From positions 1 through 5,637 of the forward strand of contig JAHCKF010000244.1 of assembly GCA_026125925.1 (NCBI GenBank): a stretch of 5,637 nt of DNA, written 5' to 3'. Numbering within the stretch: position 1 is the stretch's first letter; each line of letters starts with the position of its first letter. The DNA is from Pseudolabrys sp. (GTDB taxonomy: Bacteria; Pseudomonadota; Alphaproteobacteria; Rhizobiales; Xanthobacteraceae). A model generated the notes under the pieces. The model saw only the letters and a list, made by a program, of their open reading frames with translations. It made no database searches and was not told the DNA's origin. The position numbers were made by a program, and so were the translations under genes. Shown piece after piece: positions 1 through 5,604 of this stretch.

Positions 1-58
1 TTGGCGGCACACTGCACTCAATGAATGACCCGGATATGACCGCCGGGCTTGAGATCGA

Positions 59-86
59 TTTATAGTGCACTGCACAAATTTGTCAA
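59..86 (-). promoter_or_regulatory. Candidate sigma70-type promoter reading left, out of the window
   Basis: On the minus strand a perfect -35 TTGACA (81-86) is followed after 16 nt by TATAAA (59-64), close to the sigma70 consensus and sitting in an AT-rich patch. Transcription would start near position 50 and run off the left edge, so the gene it serves is not visible. No convincing start codon with a ribosome binding site appears in the roughly 50 nt between the promoter and the window edge. A TTG at 21-23 is open to the edge but has no clear Shine-Dalgarno. The spacer contains the palindrome listed separately, which suggests repression by promoter occlusion. Confidence 0.6.
65..75. promoter_or_regulatory. 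Perfect palindrome GTGCA-C-TGCAC inside a promoter spacer, likely operator
   Basis: Positions 65-75 are a perfect 11-bp inverted repeat with centre at C70, lying wholly between the -35 and -10 boxes of the leftward promoter. Related sequence recurs nearby: ACTGCAC at 11-17, ATGCTGCAAC at 92-101 and GTGCAC at 176-181. TGCA/CTGC-rich operators are described for PhaR, the polyhydroxybutyrate-responsive repressor that controls phasin genes in alphaproteobacteria. If that applies, the gene off the left edge could be a phasin or another PHB-granule gene. The palindrome and its position are seen; the PhaR link is inference. Confidence 0.45.
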
Positions 87-190
87 CTTCCATGCTGCAA
101 CGCGAAATTTACTATAAAATCAGTGGTATAGATTAGGAATTTGGTAACCGAGTTTCCCTAGCGTCGAATCCTCTGGTGCACGAACAGCGC

Positions 191-196
191 TATAAA
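191..196 (+). promoter_or_regulatory. Candidate -10 element for the carboxypeptidase gene
   Basis: TATAAA lies 53 nt upstream of the ATG at 250, which would give a leader of roughly 45 nt. The region where a -35 would fall (about 168-173) has no TTGACA-like hexamer, so this would be a weak or activator-dependent promoter. A GANTC site (GAATC, 166-170), the target of the CcrM cell-cycle methylase in alphaproteobacteria, overlaps that -35 position. A second TATAAA at 113-118 is an alternative that also lacks a good -35. Confidence 0.25.
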
Positions 197-240
197 TTGG
201 CCACTATGGGGACGTAGGGCCGTCTTGTTTCCGTTGGCTT

Positions 241-245
241 GGAGG
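241..245 (+). promoter_or_regulatory. Shine-Dalgarno GGAGG for the carboxypeptidase
   Basis: GGAGG ends 4 nt before the ATG at 250. The spacing is slightly short, but this is the only strong purine-rich site in the leader, and the protein reading from 250 opens with a plausible signal peptide, so it supports that start. Confidence 0.65.
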
Positions 246-249
246 TTCG

Positions 250-1824
250 ATGTTGGGGCGGGGAAGCCATGTCCAACCCTATCTTCGGTGGGGCTGCCTT
301 GGGCTGGCCGTTGCCATAGCGGTCGTCGCCGTGACGAGCGACGCGGATGCGCGATCCCGCCGCGCCCGTCACCACAAAGCTGCAGCCGCGAGTTCCTACA
401 ATCCACCGACCGCGTCCATCGTCGTTGACGGGAACTCAGGCAAGGTTCTGCAGGCGAGCAATGCCGATGCCGAGCGCCATCCCGCATCGCTGACCAAGAT
501 GATGACGCTCTACCTGCTGTTCGAGCGTCTCGACTCCGGCAAGGTCAAGCTGAACAGCGAGATGCCGGTTTCCTCTCATGCCGCCGCCCAGGCGCCATCG
601 AAGATGGGTCTCAAGCCGGGCGAAACCATCAAGGTCGAAACCGCGATCAAGGCCATCGTCACCAAATCGGCTAACGACGTCGCCGTGGTGATCGGCGAAT
701 ATCTCGGCGGCGACGAGCCCAGCTTCGCCCGCATGATGACGGCGAAGGCCCGCTCGCTGGGCATGATGCGCACCAACTACCGCAACGCCTCCGGCCTGCC
801 CAATGACGAACAGGTCACCACGGCGCGTGATCAGGCCCTGCTCGGCCGCGCTTTGCAGGACCGGTTCCCGAACTACTTCGGCTATTTCGCGACGCGGTCC
901 TTCACGTATCATGGCCGCACCGTACGCGGACACAACCGCCTGCTCGGCAGCGTCGACGGCGTCGACGGCATCAAGACCGGTTACATTCGCGCCTCTGGCT
1001 TCAACATCGTCACCTCGGTCAATCGCGATAACCGTCACATCGTGGCCGTCGTGTTCGGCGGCCGCACCGCCCGCGCTCGCGATGCGGTCGTGCGCAACCT
1101 GATCGACGATACGATCAAGGTCGCCGCCGTCCGCCGCACCGCGCCGCCGGTCAGCGAGGGCACGGCCGTGGCCGAAACCAAAATGCCGGCGGCGCCGCCG
1201 GCGCCGGTGGCCGACCCGCGCGCTCAGACCGTCATCGCCGCCGTCGACGCCCCGGAGCCAGGCTCGACCGATCCGATCAAACCGAATGCGGTCAAGACGC
1301 TGATGGTGCGTCCCGGCAAGACCCAGCTTGCCGCTTTGTCCGAGTTGCCGCCAAGCTCGCGCAAGATGATGCCGCCGGCACATACCGCTAGCGTCAGCCT
1401 GATCGCTACGGTGAAGAGCGATCTGCCGCCGCCCCCGCCGGGTGCCGGTCCAGGTGTGCTCGGCGTTTTGCCGGCCAAGGCCGAAGTCGCCAGCGGCACC
1501 AAGGTCGCCTCCGCTGCCGCGACCGTCCCGGTCAGCGGCTCGACGCCCGAGCCAGCGGCTGCCCAGGCGGCGAAAGCGCGCAGCGGCTGGATGATCCAGG
1601 TCGGCGCATTTCCGGAAGAGAAGTCCGCCAAGGAACGGCTGTCGACGGCGCAGACCAAGGCCAAGCAGCAGCTCGGCGAGGCGGCGCCCTTCACCGAGAA
1701 GGTCGCCAAGGGTGAGCGCTCGCTCTACCGCGCCCGGTTTGCCGGGCTGGACAAGCCGCAGGCCGAAGCCGCCTGCAAGCATCTTAAGCAAAGCGAAATC
1801 CCCTGCATGCTAATCCGCAACTGA
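250..1824 (+). CDS. D-alanyl-D-alanine carboxypeptidase (peptidase S11, PBP5/6-like) with C-terminal SPOR domain
   Basis: Secreted serine D,D-carboxypeptidase, 524 aa, expected to remove the terminal D-alanine of peptidoglycan pentapeptides in the periplasm and so limit cross-linking. Residues 1-34 form a signal peptide: basic N-region, hydrophobic core around 16-29, and an A-D-A motif at 32-34 for signal peptidase I. The catalytic domain (about 50-290) has all three penicillin-binding motifs: SLTK at 80-83 (nucleophile S80, K83), SAN at 140-142 and KTG at 242-244, so it should be active and bind beta-lactams. The typical PBP5 C-terminal beta domain and amphipathic anchor are not seen. Instead a long Ala/Pro-rich linker (about 295-440) leads to a SPOR domain (about 445-524, opening GWMIQVGAF), a fold known to bind denuded septal glycan. 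The inferred role is wall trimming at the division site. The start is supported by GGAGG at 241-245. It is dacA/dacC-like, but the exact symbol cannot be assigned from sequence alone. Confidence 0.95.
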   Translation: MLGRGSHVQPYLRWGCLGLAVAIAVVAVTSDADARSRRARHHKAAAASSYNPPTASIVVDGNSGKVLQASNADAERHPASLTKMMTLYLLFERLDSGKVKLNSEMPVSSHAAAQAPSKMGLKPGETIKVETAIKAIVTKSANDVAVVIGEYLGGDEPSFARMMTAKARSLGMMRTNYRNASGLPNDEQVTTARDQALLGRALQDRFPNYFGYFATRSFTYHGRTVRGHNRLLGSVDGVDGIKTGYIRASGFNIVTSVNRDNRHIVAVVFGGRTARARDAVVRNLIDDTIKVAAVRRTAPPVSEGTAVAETKMPAAPPAPVADPRAQTVIAAVDAPEPGSTDPIKPNAVKTLMVRPGKTQLAALSELPPSSRKMMPPAHTASVSLIATVKSDLPPPPPGAGPGVLGVLPAKAEVASGTKVASAAATVPVSGSTPEPAAAQAAKARSGWMIQVGAFPEEKSAKERLSTAQTKAKQQLGEAAPFTEKVAKGERSLYRARFAGLDKPQAEAACKHLKQSEIPCMLIRN

Positions 1825-1831
1825 TATGCGG

Positions 1832-1865
1832 AAGCCGCCCGGTCCGGTCACGTGACGGGCGGTTT
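1832..1865. terminator. Hairpin between convergent genes, likely terminator
   Basis: The arms at 1832-1841 and 1856-1865 form a 10-bp stem with one G-T wobble and a GC-rich core (CCGCCCG/CGGGCGG). The hairpin starts 8 nt after the carboxypeptidase stop codon. The right arm ends in only three T residues, so it is a weak intrinsic terminator by E. coli standards. The loop overlaps a 10-bp perfect palindrome, GTCACGTGAC, at 1847-1856. The leftward J-domain gene ends at 1948, so the structure may stop transcription from both sides. A smaller hairpin, GAGCG-AAA-CGCTC (1872-1884), follows it. Confidence 0.6.
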
Positions 1866-1947
1866 AGACAAGAGCGAAACGCTCGACGTGACAGGGATGC
1901 GTTGGACGACAGGAGCCGCCGATTGATGGCGTTGCGTCTGGAGTTCT

Positions 1948-2652
1948 TCAGCGATGTTGGCGAAGCAGCTTTTCCTTGGCCTCGTTAATCCGGGCCGCGA
2001 GATACGTCGATCCCCCCTGATCGGGATGGAATTTCTTCATCAGCGCCCGGTGAGCCCGCGTGATGTCGCGCTCGCTCGCCCCGCGCTGCAGGCCAAGGAT
2101 CTGATAGGCCTCCTCATCCGTCATTTTGGCGCCGCCGCCCGGCGCAGCCCGCCCCGCTGCCGCGTCACCTTGCGCGTGTTCACGCCAGCGGGGATCCCGG
2201 CGGTCAAGATACGGCACCAGTAGAGCGCGGCTTTCGTCGTCGGCCTCGCGCAGCAGCGCCACGAGCCCCTCGGTATCCAGATCGTCGAGGAGCCGCCCGG
2301 CAAACCGTCCGGCCAGCACCTGCCCGGCCATGGCGCCGCTGTCGTGGTCGAGCGACATCTCGATGTAGGCCGTACGCACCCGCGACACCTGCCCGCTCGA
2401 TTTGCCGGTGCGCGCCGAGAACCCGGCCGGCCCGAACGGCATCCAGCCCAGCAGCCCCAGGCCGAACATGCCGAGCGGGATGGCGATATAGAGTTCGCCG
2501 CGCAGTCCGAGGAAGGCCGCGAGGCCAATCGCGAGAATGCCGCCCGCCGCCTTGAGTACGCGGGCGCCGACCTTGGGATCAATCCGCGAAATTACACCGA
2601 CCGCCCATATTGCCGCGACCAGGATGAGAGCGCCGAAGATGAGTGTCGGCAT
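1948..2652 (-). CDS. Membrane protein with C-terminal J domain (DnaJ/Tim14-like co-chaperone)
   Basis: A 234-aa protein with three predicted membrane helices (about 3-21, 33-50, 54-71), a middle soluble region (about 90-160) and a C-terminal J domain (about 179-234). The J domain carries the HPD motif at 209-211 in KKFHPDQGGS, the signature needed to stimulate Hsp70 (DnaK) ATPase. There is no Gly/Phe region, zinc finger or substrate-binding domain, so this is a type III J protein. The loop between helices 1 and 2 is basic (R23, K27, R31, K34), which by the positive-inside rule puts the J domain in the cytoplasm. The ending resembles mitochondrial Tim14/Pam18, also a membrane-tethered J protein. 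It is the last gene of the leftward cluster: its ATG starts 3 nt after the VWA gene's stop and has no clear Shine-Dalgarno, which points to translational coupling. The client and pathway are unknown. Confidence 0.88.
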   Translation of the reverse strand: MPTLIFGALILVAAIWAVGVISRIDPKVGARVLKAAGGILAIGLAAFLGLRGELYIAIPLGMFGLGLLGWMPFGPAGFSARTGKSSGQVSRVRTAYIEMSLDHDSGAMAGQVLAGRFAGRLLDDLDTEGLVALLREADDESRALLVPYLDRRDPRWREHAQGDAAAGRAAPGGGAKMTDEEAYQILGLQRGASERDITRAHRALMKKFHPDQGGSTYLAARINEAKEKLLRQHR

Positions 2653-2655
2653 CGC

Positions 2656-3378
2656 TCAGCCGCGCAACTGGGCGAGCAGCAGGCGCGCGCCGTTCGATTG
2701 GTTGTTGGACAAAGCGGCGAGCGCCTTGAGCCCACCGGCGGCATAAGCCGCCACGGCGCGCAGGAGTTCGGCGAGCTGATGCGCCGCGCCGGTGTCGAAG
2801 CGGCAATAGGCGCCGCGCGACAGGCGCGCGATCTCGCGGAACGCCTTGTCGGCGACCGGATCGTTGCCCTCCTGGAACATGAATACCGGCACGCCGAGCA
2901 GACCGAGTTCGCCGGCGGAGGCGGCGAGATCGTCGATCGCCTCCTCCATGGCGTCGCCGACGAAGACCAGCGCCTGCACCGCCTGCCCTTTATGTTCCTT
3001 ACGGACGTGGCCAAGTACCTTGCCGATCTGGGTGTGGCCGCCGCGGCAGTCGATACGGCTCATCAGCTCCGAAAGCTTGCCGGCGTCGGCCACCCAGGAC
3101 GACGCGCGGCATTCATTGACGCCGCGGAAATACATGAGCTGGATGTCGAGCCCGCCGATGCTCGCCGCCTCGCGGAACATGTCGGCGGTGAGCCGCTGCG
3201 CCGTGTCCCAGGTCGGCTGCCGGCTCATCGTGGCGTCGAGCGCGAACACCAGGCGGCCGCGCTTGCCCGCGGTCACGGCCGGGCCGAGCGACTTCACGCG
3301 GTCGAGAAAGGCGTCGATCTCGTCGCGCGAGGATTTCGCCGGCGCCTGGTCGGCGCCTTTGCGGGTCGGCGTGGTCAT
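2656..3378 (-). CDS. Cytoplasmic von Willebrand factor A (VWA) domain protein of unknown function
   Basis: A 240-aa protein with no signal peptide or membrane helix. A VWA fold is indicated by an alternating beta/alpha pattern and a recognisable metal-binding (MIDAS) set: D48-A-T50-M-S52 after the strand RLVFALD, T116 in GGHTQ, and D142 in the strand-end motif LVFVGD. The usual first motif is DxSxS; here threonine replaces the first serine, which could still bind a metal. The ATG at 3378 was chosen because it is the first ATG after the mipZ stop codon and gives a normal N terminus. In-frame sequence continues upstream to 3501 but would overlap mipZ and add an implausible Cys/Arg/Pro-rich stretch. 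No Shine-Dalgarno is visible: the bases before the ATG are pyrimidine-rich (CTTCCTCCC). It lies 71 nt downstream of mipZ and 3 nt upstream of the J-domain gene, so the VWA and J proteins are probably made together. VWA domains usually mediate metal-dependent protein binding; the partner is unknown. Confidence 0.82.
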   Translation of the reverse strand: MTTPTRKGADQAPAKSSRDEIDAFLDRVKSLGPAVTAGKRGRLVFALDATMSRQPTWDTAQRLTADMFREAASIGGLDIQLMYFRGVNECRASSWVADAGKLSELMSRIDCRGGHTQIGKVLGHVRKEHKGQAVQALVFVGDAMEEAIDDLAASAGELGLLGVPVFMFQEGNDPVADKAFREIARLSRGAYCRFDTGAAHQLAELLRAVAAYAAGGLKALAALSNNQSNGARLLLAQLRG

Positions 3379-3397
3379 GGGAGGAAGTCTACAACGA

Positions 3398-3424
3398 ATT
3401 GCCACATAAAGCTTACGTGGCAAT
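3398..3424. repeat. Perfect 8-bp inverted repeat between mipZ and the VWA gene
   Basis: ATTGCCAC (3398-3405) and GTGGCAAT (3417-3424) are perfect inverted arms around an 11-nt centre that contains AAGCTT. It sits in the 71-nt gap between the mipZ stop (3450) and the VWA start (3378). On the minus strand the RNA hairpin is not followed by a T tract, so it is a poor intrinsic terminator. It could be a protein-binding operator for the VWA/J-domain pair, an RNA-processing site or an attenuator. This local region is more AT-rich than the genes around it, as regulatory DNA usually is. Confidence 0.5.
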
Positions 3425-3449
3425 GCCGCGGCCGCGAGGCAAGCGGCTT

Positions 3450-4367
3450 TTACGCCAGCAGGTCGTGGACCTGGAGCGGCTGATCCATGACCGAGTACCA
3501 CTCGGCCCGGGCGGCGGCGCGGCGGCCGTTTTCCGACACCGGCAGGCGTAGCGCGTTGAGGAGCGCGATGACCTCCTCGCGCGCGGTGAGGTGCGACATG
3601 TTGGGCCGCATGCCAAGCGTCTGCTCGTCGAGATCGTCGAACGCCGTGAGACCGCGCGGGAAGAACTCGCGATAGACGACGCGCTCGGCGAAACCGTCGA
3701 CGGAGCGGAAGCCCATGCGCCGGGCGAGTTCCTGGATGCCCTCGCCGACCAGCTTCTTGTTGCGCGAGCCGAGCGCGGAAAGGCGGTTGCGCACGACGAT
3801 CCAGTCGGTGAGCTTGCCGTCCACCAGGCGGCGCTGGCGGCGCGCTTCACGCACCATCTCGGCATAATGACTTTCACCAGTGACGGTGAAATTGGTCTGG
3901 TCGATCTTGGCCAGCACGTCGAAATCGACAAAGCTGTCGTTGAGCGGCGTCACCAAAGTGTCGGCCATCGAATGCGCGAGCCGCATCAGGTAGGTGTCGT
4001 TGCCGGGCGTGTCGATGACGACGACGTCATGCGTGTGCTCGATGGCGCTGATGGCGCGCGAGAAGCCGGCAAACTCCGCCGCCTCGTTGGCATCGACCGA
4101 ATTGGTGTCGGCGCGCGGCACGCAGTAATGCGTCGGCAGCTCGAGCTGGACGCGCGCACGCTCGGCCCAGGCGCGGCGGTTCTGGATGTAATGCGTGAAG
4201 CTCTGTTGGCGCGAGTCGAGATCGATGGTCGCGACCTTCTGCCCCGCCTTCATCAGCGCGACGGCAATATGCAGCGCGGTGGTCGATTTGCCCGAGCCGC
4301 CCTTCTCGTTGCCGAGTACGACGACATGCGCGGATTGCGGGCTCTGGGAGATCGGTTGGACCAACAT
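3450..4367 (-). CDS. mipZ: MipZ, ParA/MinD-family ATPase that positions the division site
   Basis: A 305-aa P-loop ATPase of the alphaproteobacterial MipZ group. In the characterised Caulobacter family member, MipZ binds the ParB-parS complex near the poles, forms ATP-dependent dimers on the nucleoid and blocks FtsZ polymerisation, restricting the Z ring to midcell. Seen here: a deviant Walker A, NEKGGSGKST, with signature K22 and K27; IDLDSRQ at 48-54 and NRRAW at 63-67, typical of MipZ; Walker B VVVIDTPG (115-122); the family motif TPLNDSFVDFD (140-150); and the C-terminal RNRL and YREFFPRGLT stretches shared with Caulobacter MipZ. The ATG at 4367 is preferred because AGGGA (4374-4378) lies 6 nt upstream. 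A TTG at 4391 would add 8 residues with a weaker site. It is the first gene of a leftward cluster with the VWA and J-domain genes and is divergent from panC. It is slightly longer than Caulobacter MipZ, mainly at the C terminus. Confidence 0.93.
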   Translation of the reverse strand: MLVQPISQSPQSAHVVVLGNEKGGSGKSTTALHIAVALMKAGQKVATIDLDSRQQSFTHYIQNRRAWAERARVQLELPTHYCVPRADTNSVDANEAAEFAGFSRAISAIEHTHDVVVIDTPGNDTYLMRLAHSMADTLVTPLNDSFVDFDVLAKIDQTNFTVTGESHYAEMVREARRQRRLVDGKLTDWIVVRNRLSALGSRNKKLVGEGIQELARRMGFRSVDGFAERVVYREFFPRGLTAFDDLDEQTLGMRPNMSHLTAREEVIALLNALRLPVSENGRRAAARAEWYSVMDQPLQVHDLLA

Positions 4368-4373
4368 GACGCG

Positions 4374-4378
4374 TCCCT
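4374..4378 (-). promoter_or_regulatory. Shine-Dalgarno AGGGA deciding the mipZ start
   Basis: Read on the minus strand, AGGGA stands 6 nt before the ATG at 4367. The upstream in-frame TTG at 4391 has only GAGAA immediately before it. This favours the shorter 305-aa protein, whose P-loop then begins near residue 19, as expected for the family. Confidence 0.6.
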
Positions 4379-4390
4379 GGGATATCGGCA

Positions 4391-4420
4391 ATTCTCGATG
4401 AAATGCCGGGCTTTAGTCAA
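4391..4420 (-). promoter_or_regulatory. Candidate promoter for mipZ
   Basis: On the minus strand TTGACT (4415-4420) is followed after 18 nt by GAGAAT (4391-4396). The -35 is good and the -10 is weak. Transcription would begin near 4384, giving a very short leader that still includes the AGGGA site before the ATG at 4367. Just upstream, TTTACCAT at 4433-4440 on the plus strand resembles a half-site of the cell-cycle regulator CtrA (TTAACCAT), but no correctly spaced second half is present. Confidence 0.35.
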
Positions 4421-4488
4421 GTTTGGCGCGGTTTTACCATTAATCTTGAGCCGGCTAATTCACCATCCGCGCGCGGTATCCGACGGAA

Positions 4489-4518
4489 TTGACGGCCATC
4501 CGCCGTCGGGGCCATAAG
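4489..4518 (+). promoter_or_regulatory. Candidate promoter for panC
   Basis: TTGACG (4489-4494), an 18-nt spacer and CATAAG (4513-4518) form a reasonable sigma70-type promoter about 27 nt upstream of the panC ATG. The start site would fall near 4525, leaving a leader of about 20 nt. The only ribosome-binding candidate is a weak GGAA at 4532-4535. Confidence 0.42.
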
Positions 4519-4544
4519 GCTCGCCGCCGCCGGAACAATTAAGC

Positions 4545-5396
4545 ATGACCGACCGTCCTCAAGTTCTCCGCACCGTCGCCACCCTGCGCCGGGCCATGGC
4601 GCCGTACCGCAAGGCCGGGCGCGGTATTGCTCTGGTTCCGACCATGGGCGCGCTGCATGCCGGCCACCTCAAGCTGGTGGCCGAGGCGAAGAAGCGCGCC
4701 CGCCGCGTCGTGGTGTCGATCTTCGTTAACCCCACCCAGTTCGCGCCGACCGAGGACTTCGGCAGCTACCCGCGGACCTTCGAGGCCGACATGAAGGCTC
4801 TGACCGCGCTCAAGGTCGATGCGGTGTGGGCCCCGACCGCGGCCGAGATGTACCCGGAAGGCTTCGCCACCCGCATCGCGCCGGAAGGCGCCGCGCTGGC
4901 CGGGCTCGAGGACAAGTTCCGCCCGCACTTCTTCGGCGGCGTCGCCACCGTGGTGACCAAGCTATTCACGCAAGTGGCGCCGGACTTCGCCTTGTTCGGC
5001 CAGAAGGACTACCAGCAGCTTCGCGTCGTCACGCAGATGGCGAGCGATCTCGATCTGCCGCTCAAGGTCGTCGGTATTCCGACGGTGCGCGAGAAGGATG
5101 GCCTCGCCCTCTCGTCGCGCAATGTCTATTTGTCGGAGGCCGAACGCGCCATCGCGCCGACGCTCTATCGCGTGCTCAAGGCGAGCGCCCAACGCATCAA
5201 GCGCGGCGAGCCGATCGAGATGGTGATGGAGGAAGGCGCCGGCGAGATCCGTCACGCCGGCTTCGCGCTCGATTATCTCGAAGCGCGTCATGCCTTGAAC
5301 CTCAAGCCAATCGCCTCTGTGAAGGACGGTCCCATTCGTTTGCTCGTGGCGGCGAAGATCGGCAAGACGCGATTGATCGATAATCTGGGGGTGTGA
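4545..5396 (+). CDS. panC: Pantothenate synthetase (pantoate--beta-alanine ligase)
   Basis: A 283-aa cytoplasmic enzyme joining D-pantoate and beta-alanine with ATP, through a pantoyl-adenylate, to give pantothenate for coenzyme A synthesis. Length and motifs match the family throughout. [11 protein letters not shown] (31-41) contains the HxGH nucleotide-binding motif (H38, H41). SIFVNPTQF (58-66) supplies the conserved glutamine Q65 of the pantoate site. [12 protein letters not shown] (126-137) is the alphaproteobacterial form of the family's RPGHF-RGV region. FGQKDYQQL (151-159) and LALSSRN (187-193, the KMSKS-like loop) complete the active site. The ATG at 4545 places the HxGH motif at the normal distance from the N terminus, although the upstream GGAA is weak. 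panB is not adjacent in this window. It is divergent from mipZ, with 177 nt between the two start codons, and is followed 18 nt after its stop by a long palindromic repeat that may end its transcript. Confidence 0.97.
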   Translation: MTDRPQVLRTVATLRRAMAPYRKAGRGIALVPTMGALHAGHLKLVAEAKKRARRVVVSIFVNPTQFAPTEDFGSYPRTFEADMKALTALKVDAVWAPTAAEMYPEGFATRIAPEGAALAGLEDKFRPHFFGGVATVVTKLFTQVAPDFALFGQKDYQQLRVVTQMASDLDLPLKVVGIPTVREKDGLALSSRNVYLSEAERAIAPTLYRVLKASAQRIKRGEPIEMVMEEGAGEIRHAGFALDYLEARHALNLKPIASVKDGPIRLLVAAKIGKTRLIDNLGV

Positions 5397-5414
5397 GGCA
5401 CGCTCTCTCTCCCG

Positions 5415-5541
5415 CCCTCCCCCTTGTGGGGAGGGTCGACCGCCGAGCGAAGCGAGTGCGGTCGGGGTGGGGGTCGATGACGACCGCGATCACCCCCACC
5501 CCGCTCGCTATCGCTCGCGACCCTCCCCACAAGGGGGAGGG
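5415..5541. repeat. 127-nt nested palindromic repeat after panC
   Basis: The outer arms, 24 nt each (5415-5438 and 5518-5541), are perfect inverted copies built on CCCTCCCCCTTGTGGGGAGGG. Inside them GGGGTGGGGG (5464-5473) pairs with CCCCCACCCC (5493-5502). Between these the GAGCGAAGCGAG-type and CTCGCTATCGCTCG-type segments pair imperfectly, so nearly the whole element can fold into one long stem. Each outer arm is itself a small hairpin. There is no coding potential. Similar CCCTCCCCCTTGTGGGGAGGG sequences are, as far as I recall, frequent between genes of Hyphomicrobiales, so this is probably a copy of a dispersed REP/RPE-like intergenic repeat. Starting 18 nt after the panC stop, it could also serve as a transcription terminator or mRNA 3'-end stabiliser. 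Confidence 0.88.
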
Positions 5542-5604
5542 TAAAGTGTGATCGCCGCTGCGTTCACATTTCTCAGGATTCAATTTTCAAACAGCCCGGT
5601 CCTA

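Noticed and set aside
1..249. tRNA or small-RNA gene in the left intergenic region
   Set aside because: No cloverleaf, conserved TTCGA-type arm or terminator-ended RNA is visible; the region reads as promoter and leader DNA.
436..1791. 451-aa minus-strand ORF antisense to the carboxypeptidase
   Set aside because: Arg/Gly/His-rich with no recognisable domain. The opposite strand encodes a complete enzyme with all catalytic motifs. Stop-free antisense frames are expected at this GC content.
2344..3483. 379-aa plus-strand ORF antisense to the VWA and J-domain genes
   Set aside because: Composition is Arg/Ala/Glu/His-rich shadow-like, it spans the junction of two well-supported genes and the regulatory gap, and it shows no motif or ribosome binding site.
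3379..3501. Longer N terminus for the VWA protein starting at 3501
   Set aside because: It would overlap the mipZ coding end by about 50 nt, pass through the intergenic palindrome and add Arg/Ala/Pro/Cys residues unlike the family.
4368..4391. TTG start at 4391 for MipZ
   Set aside because: A good AGGGA Shine-Dalgarno sits at the right distance from the ATG at 4367, and the shorter form better matches the family N terminus.
3591..4517. 308-aa plus-strand ORF antisense to mipZ
   Set aside because: It is a mirror of the MipZ reading frame with no domain signature, and MipZ motifs are unambiguous on the other strand.
4826..5383. 185-aa plus-strand ORF overlapping panC in another frame
   Set aside because: An Arg-rich out-of-frame shadow; panC is intact from end to end, so there is no frameshift to explain it.
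5415..5541. CRISPR array or insertion-sequence end
   Set aside because: There is one inverted structure only, with no regularly spaced direct repeats, no transposase and no target duplication that I can see.
5302..5583. Small minus-strand ORFs running through the palindrome after panC
   Set aside because: They are made largely from translated repeat sequence (Pro/Arg/Ser-rich), start inside or beyond the palindrome and end in panC antisense.
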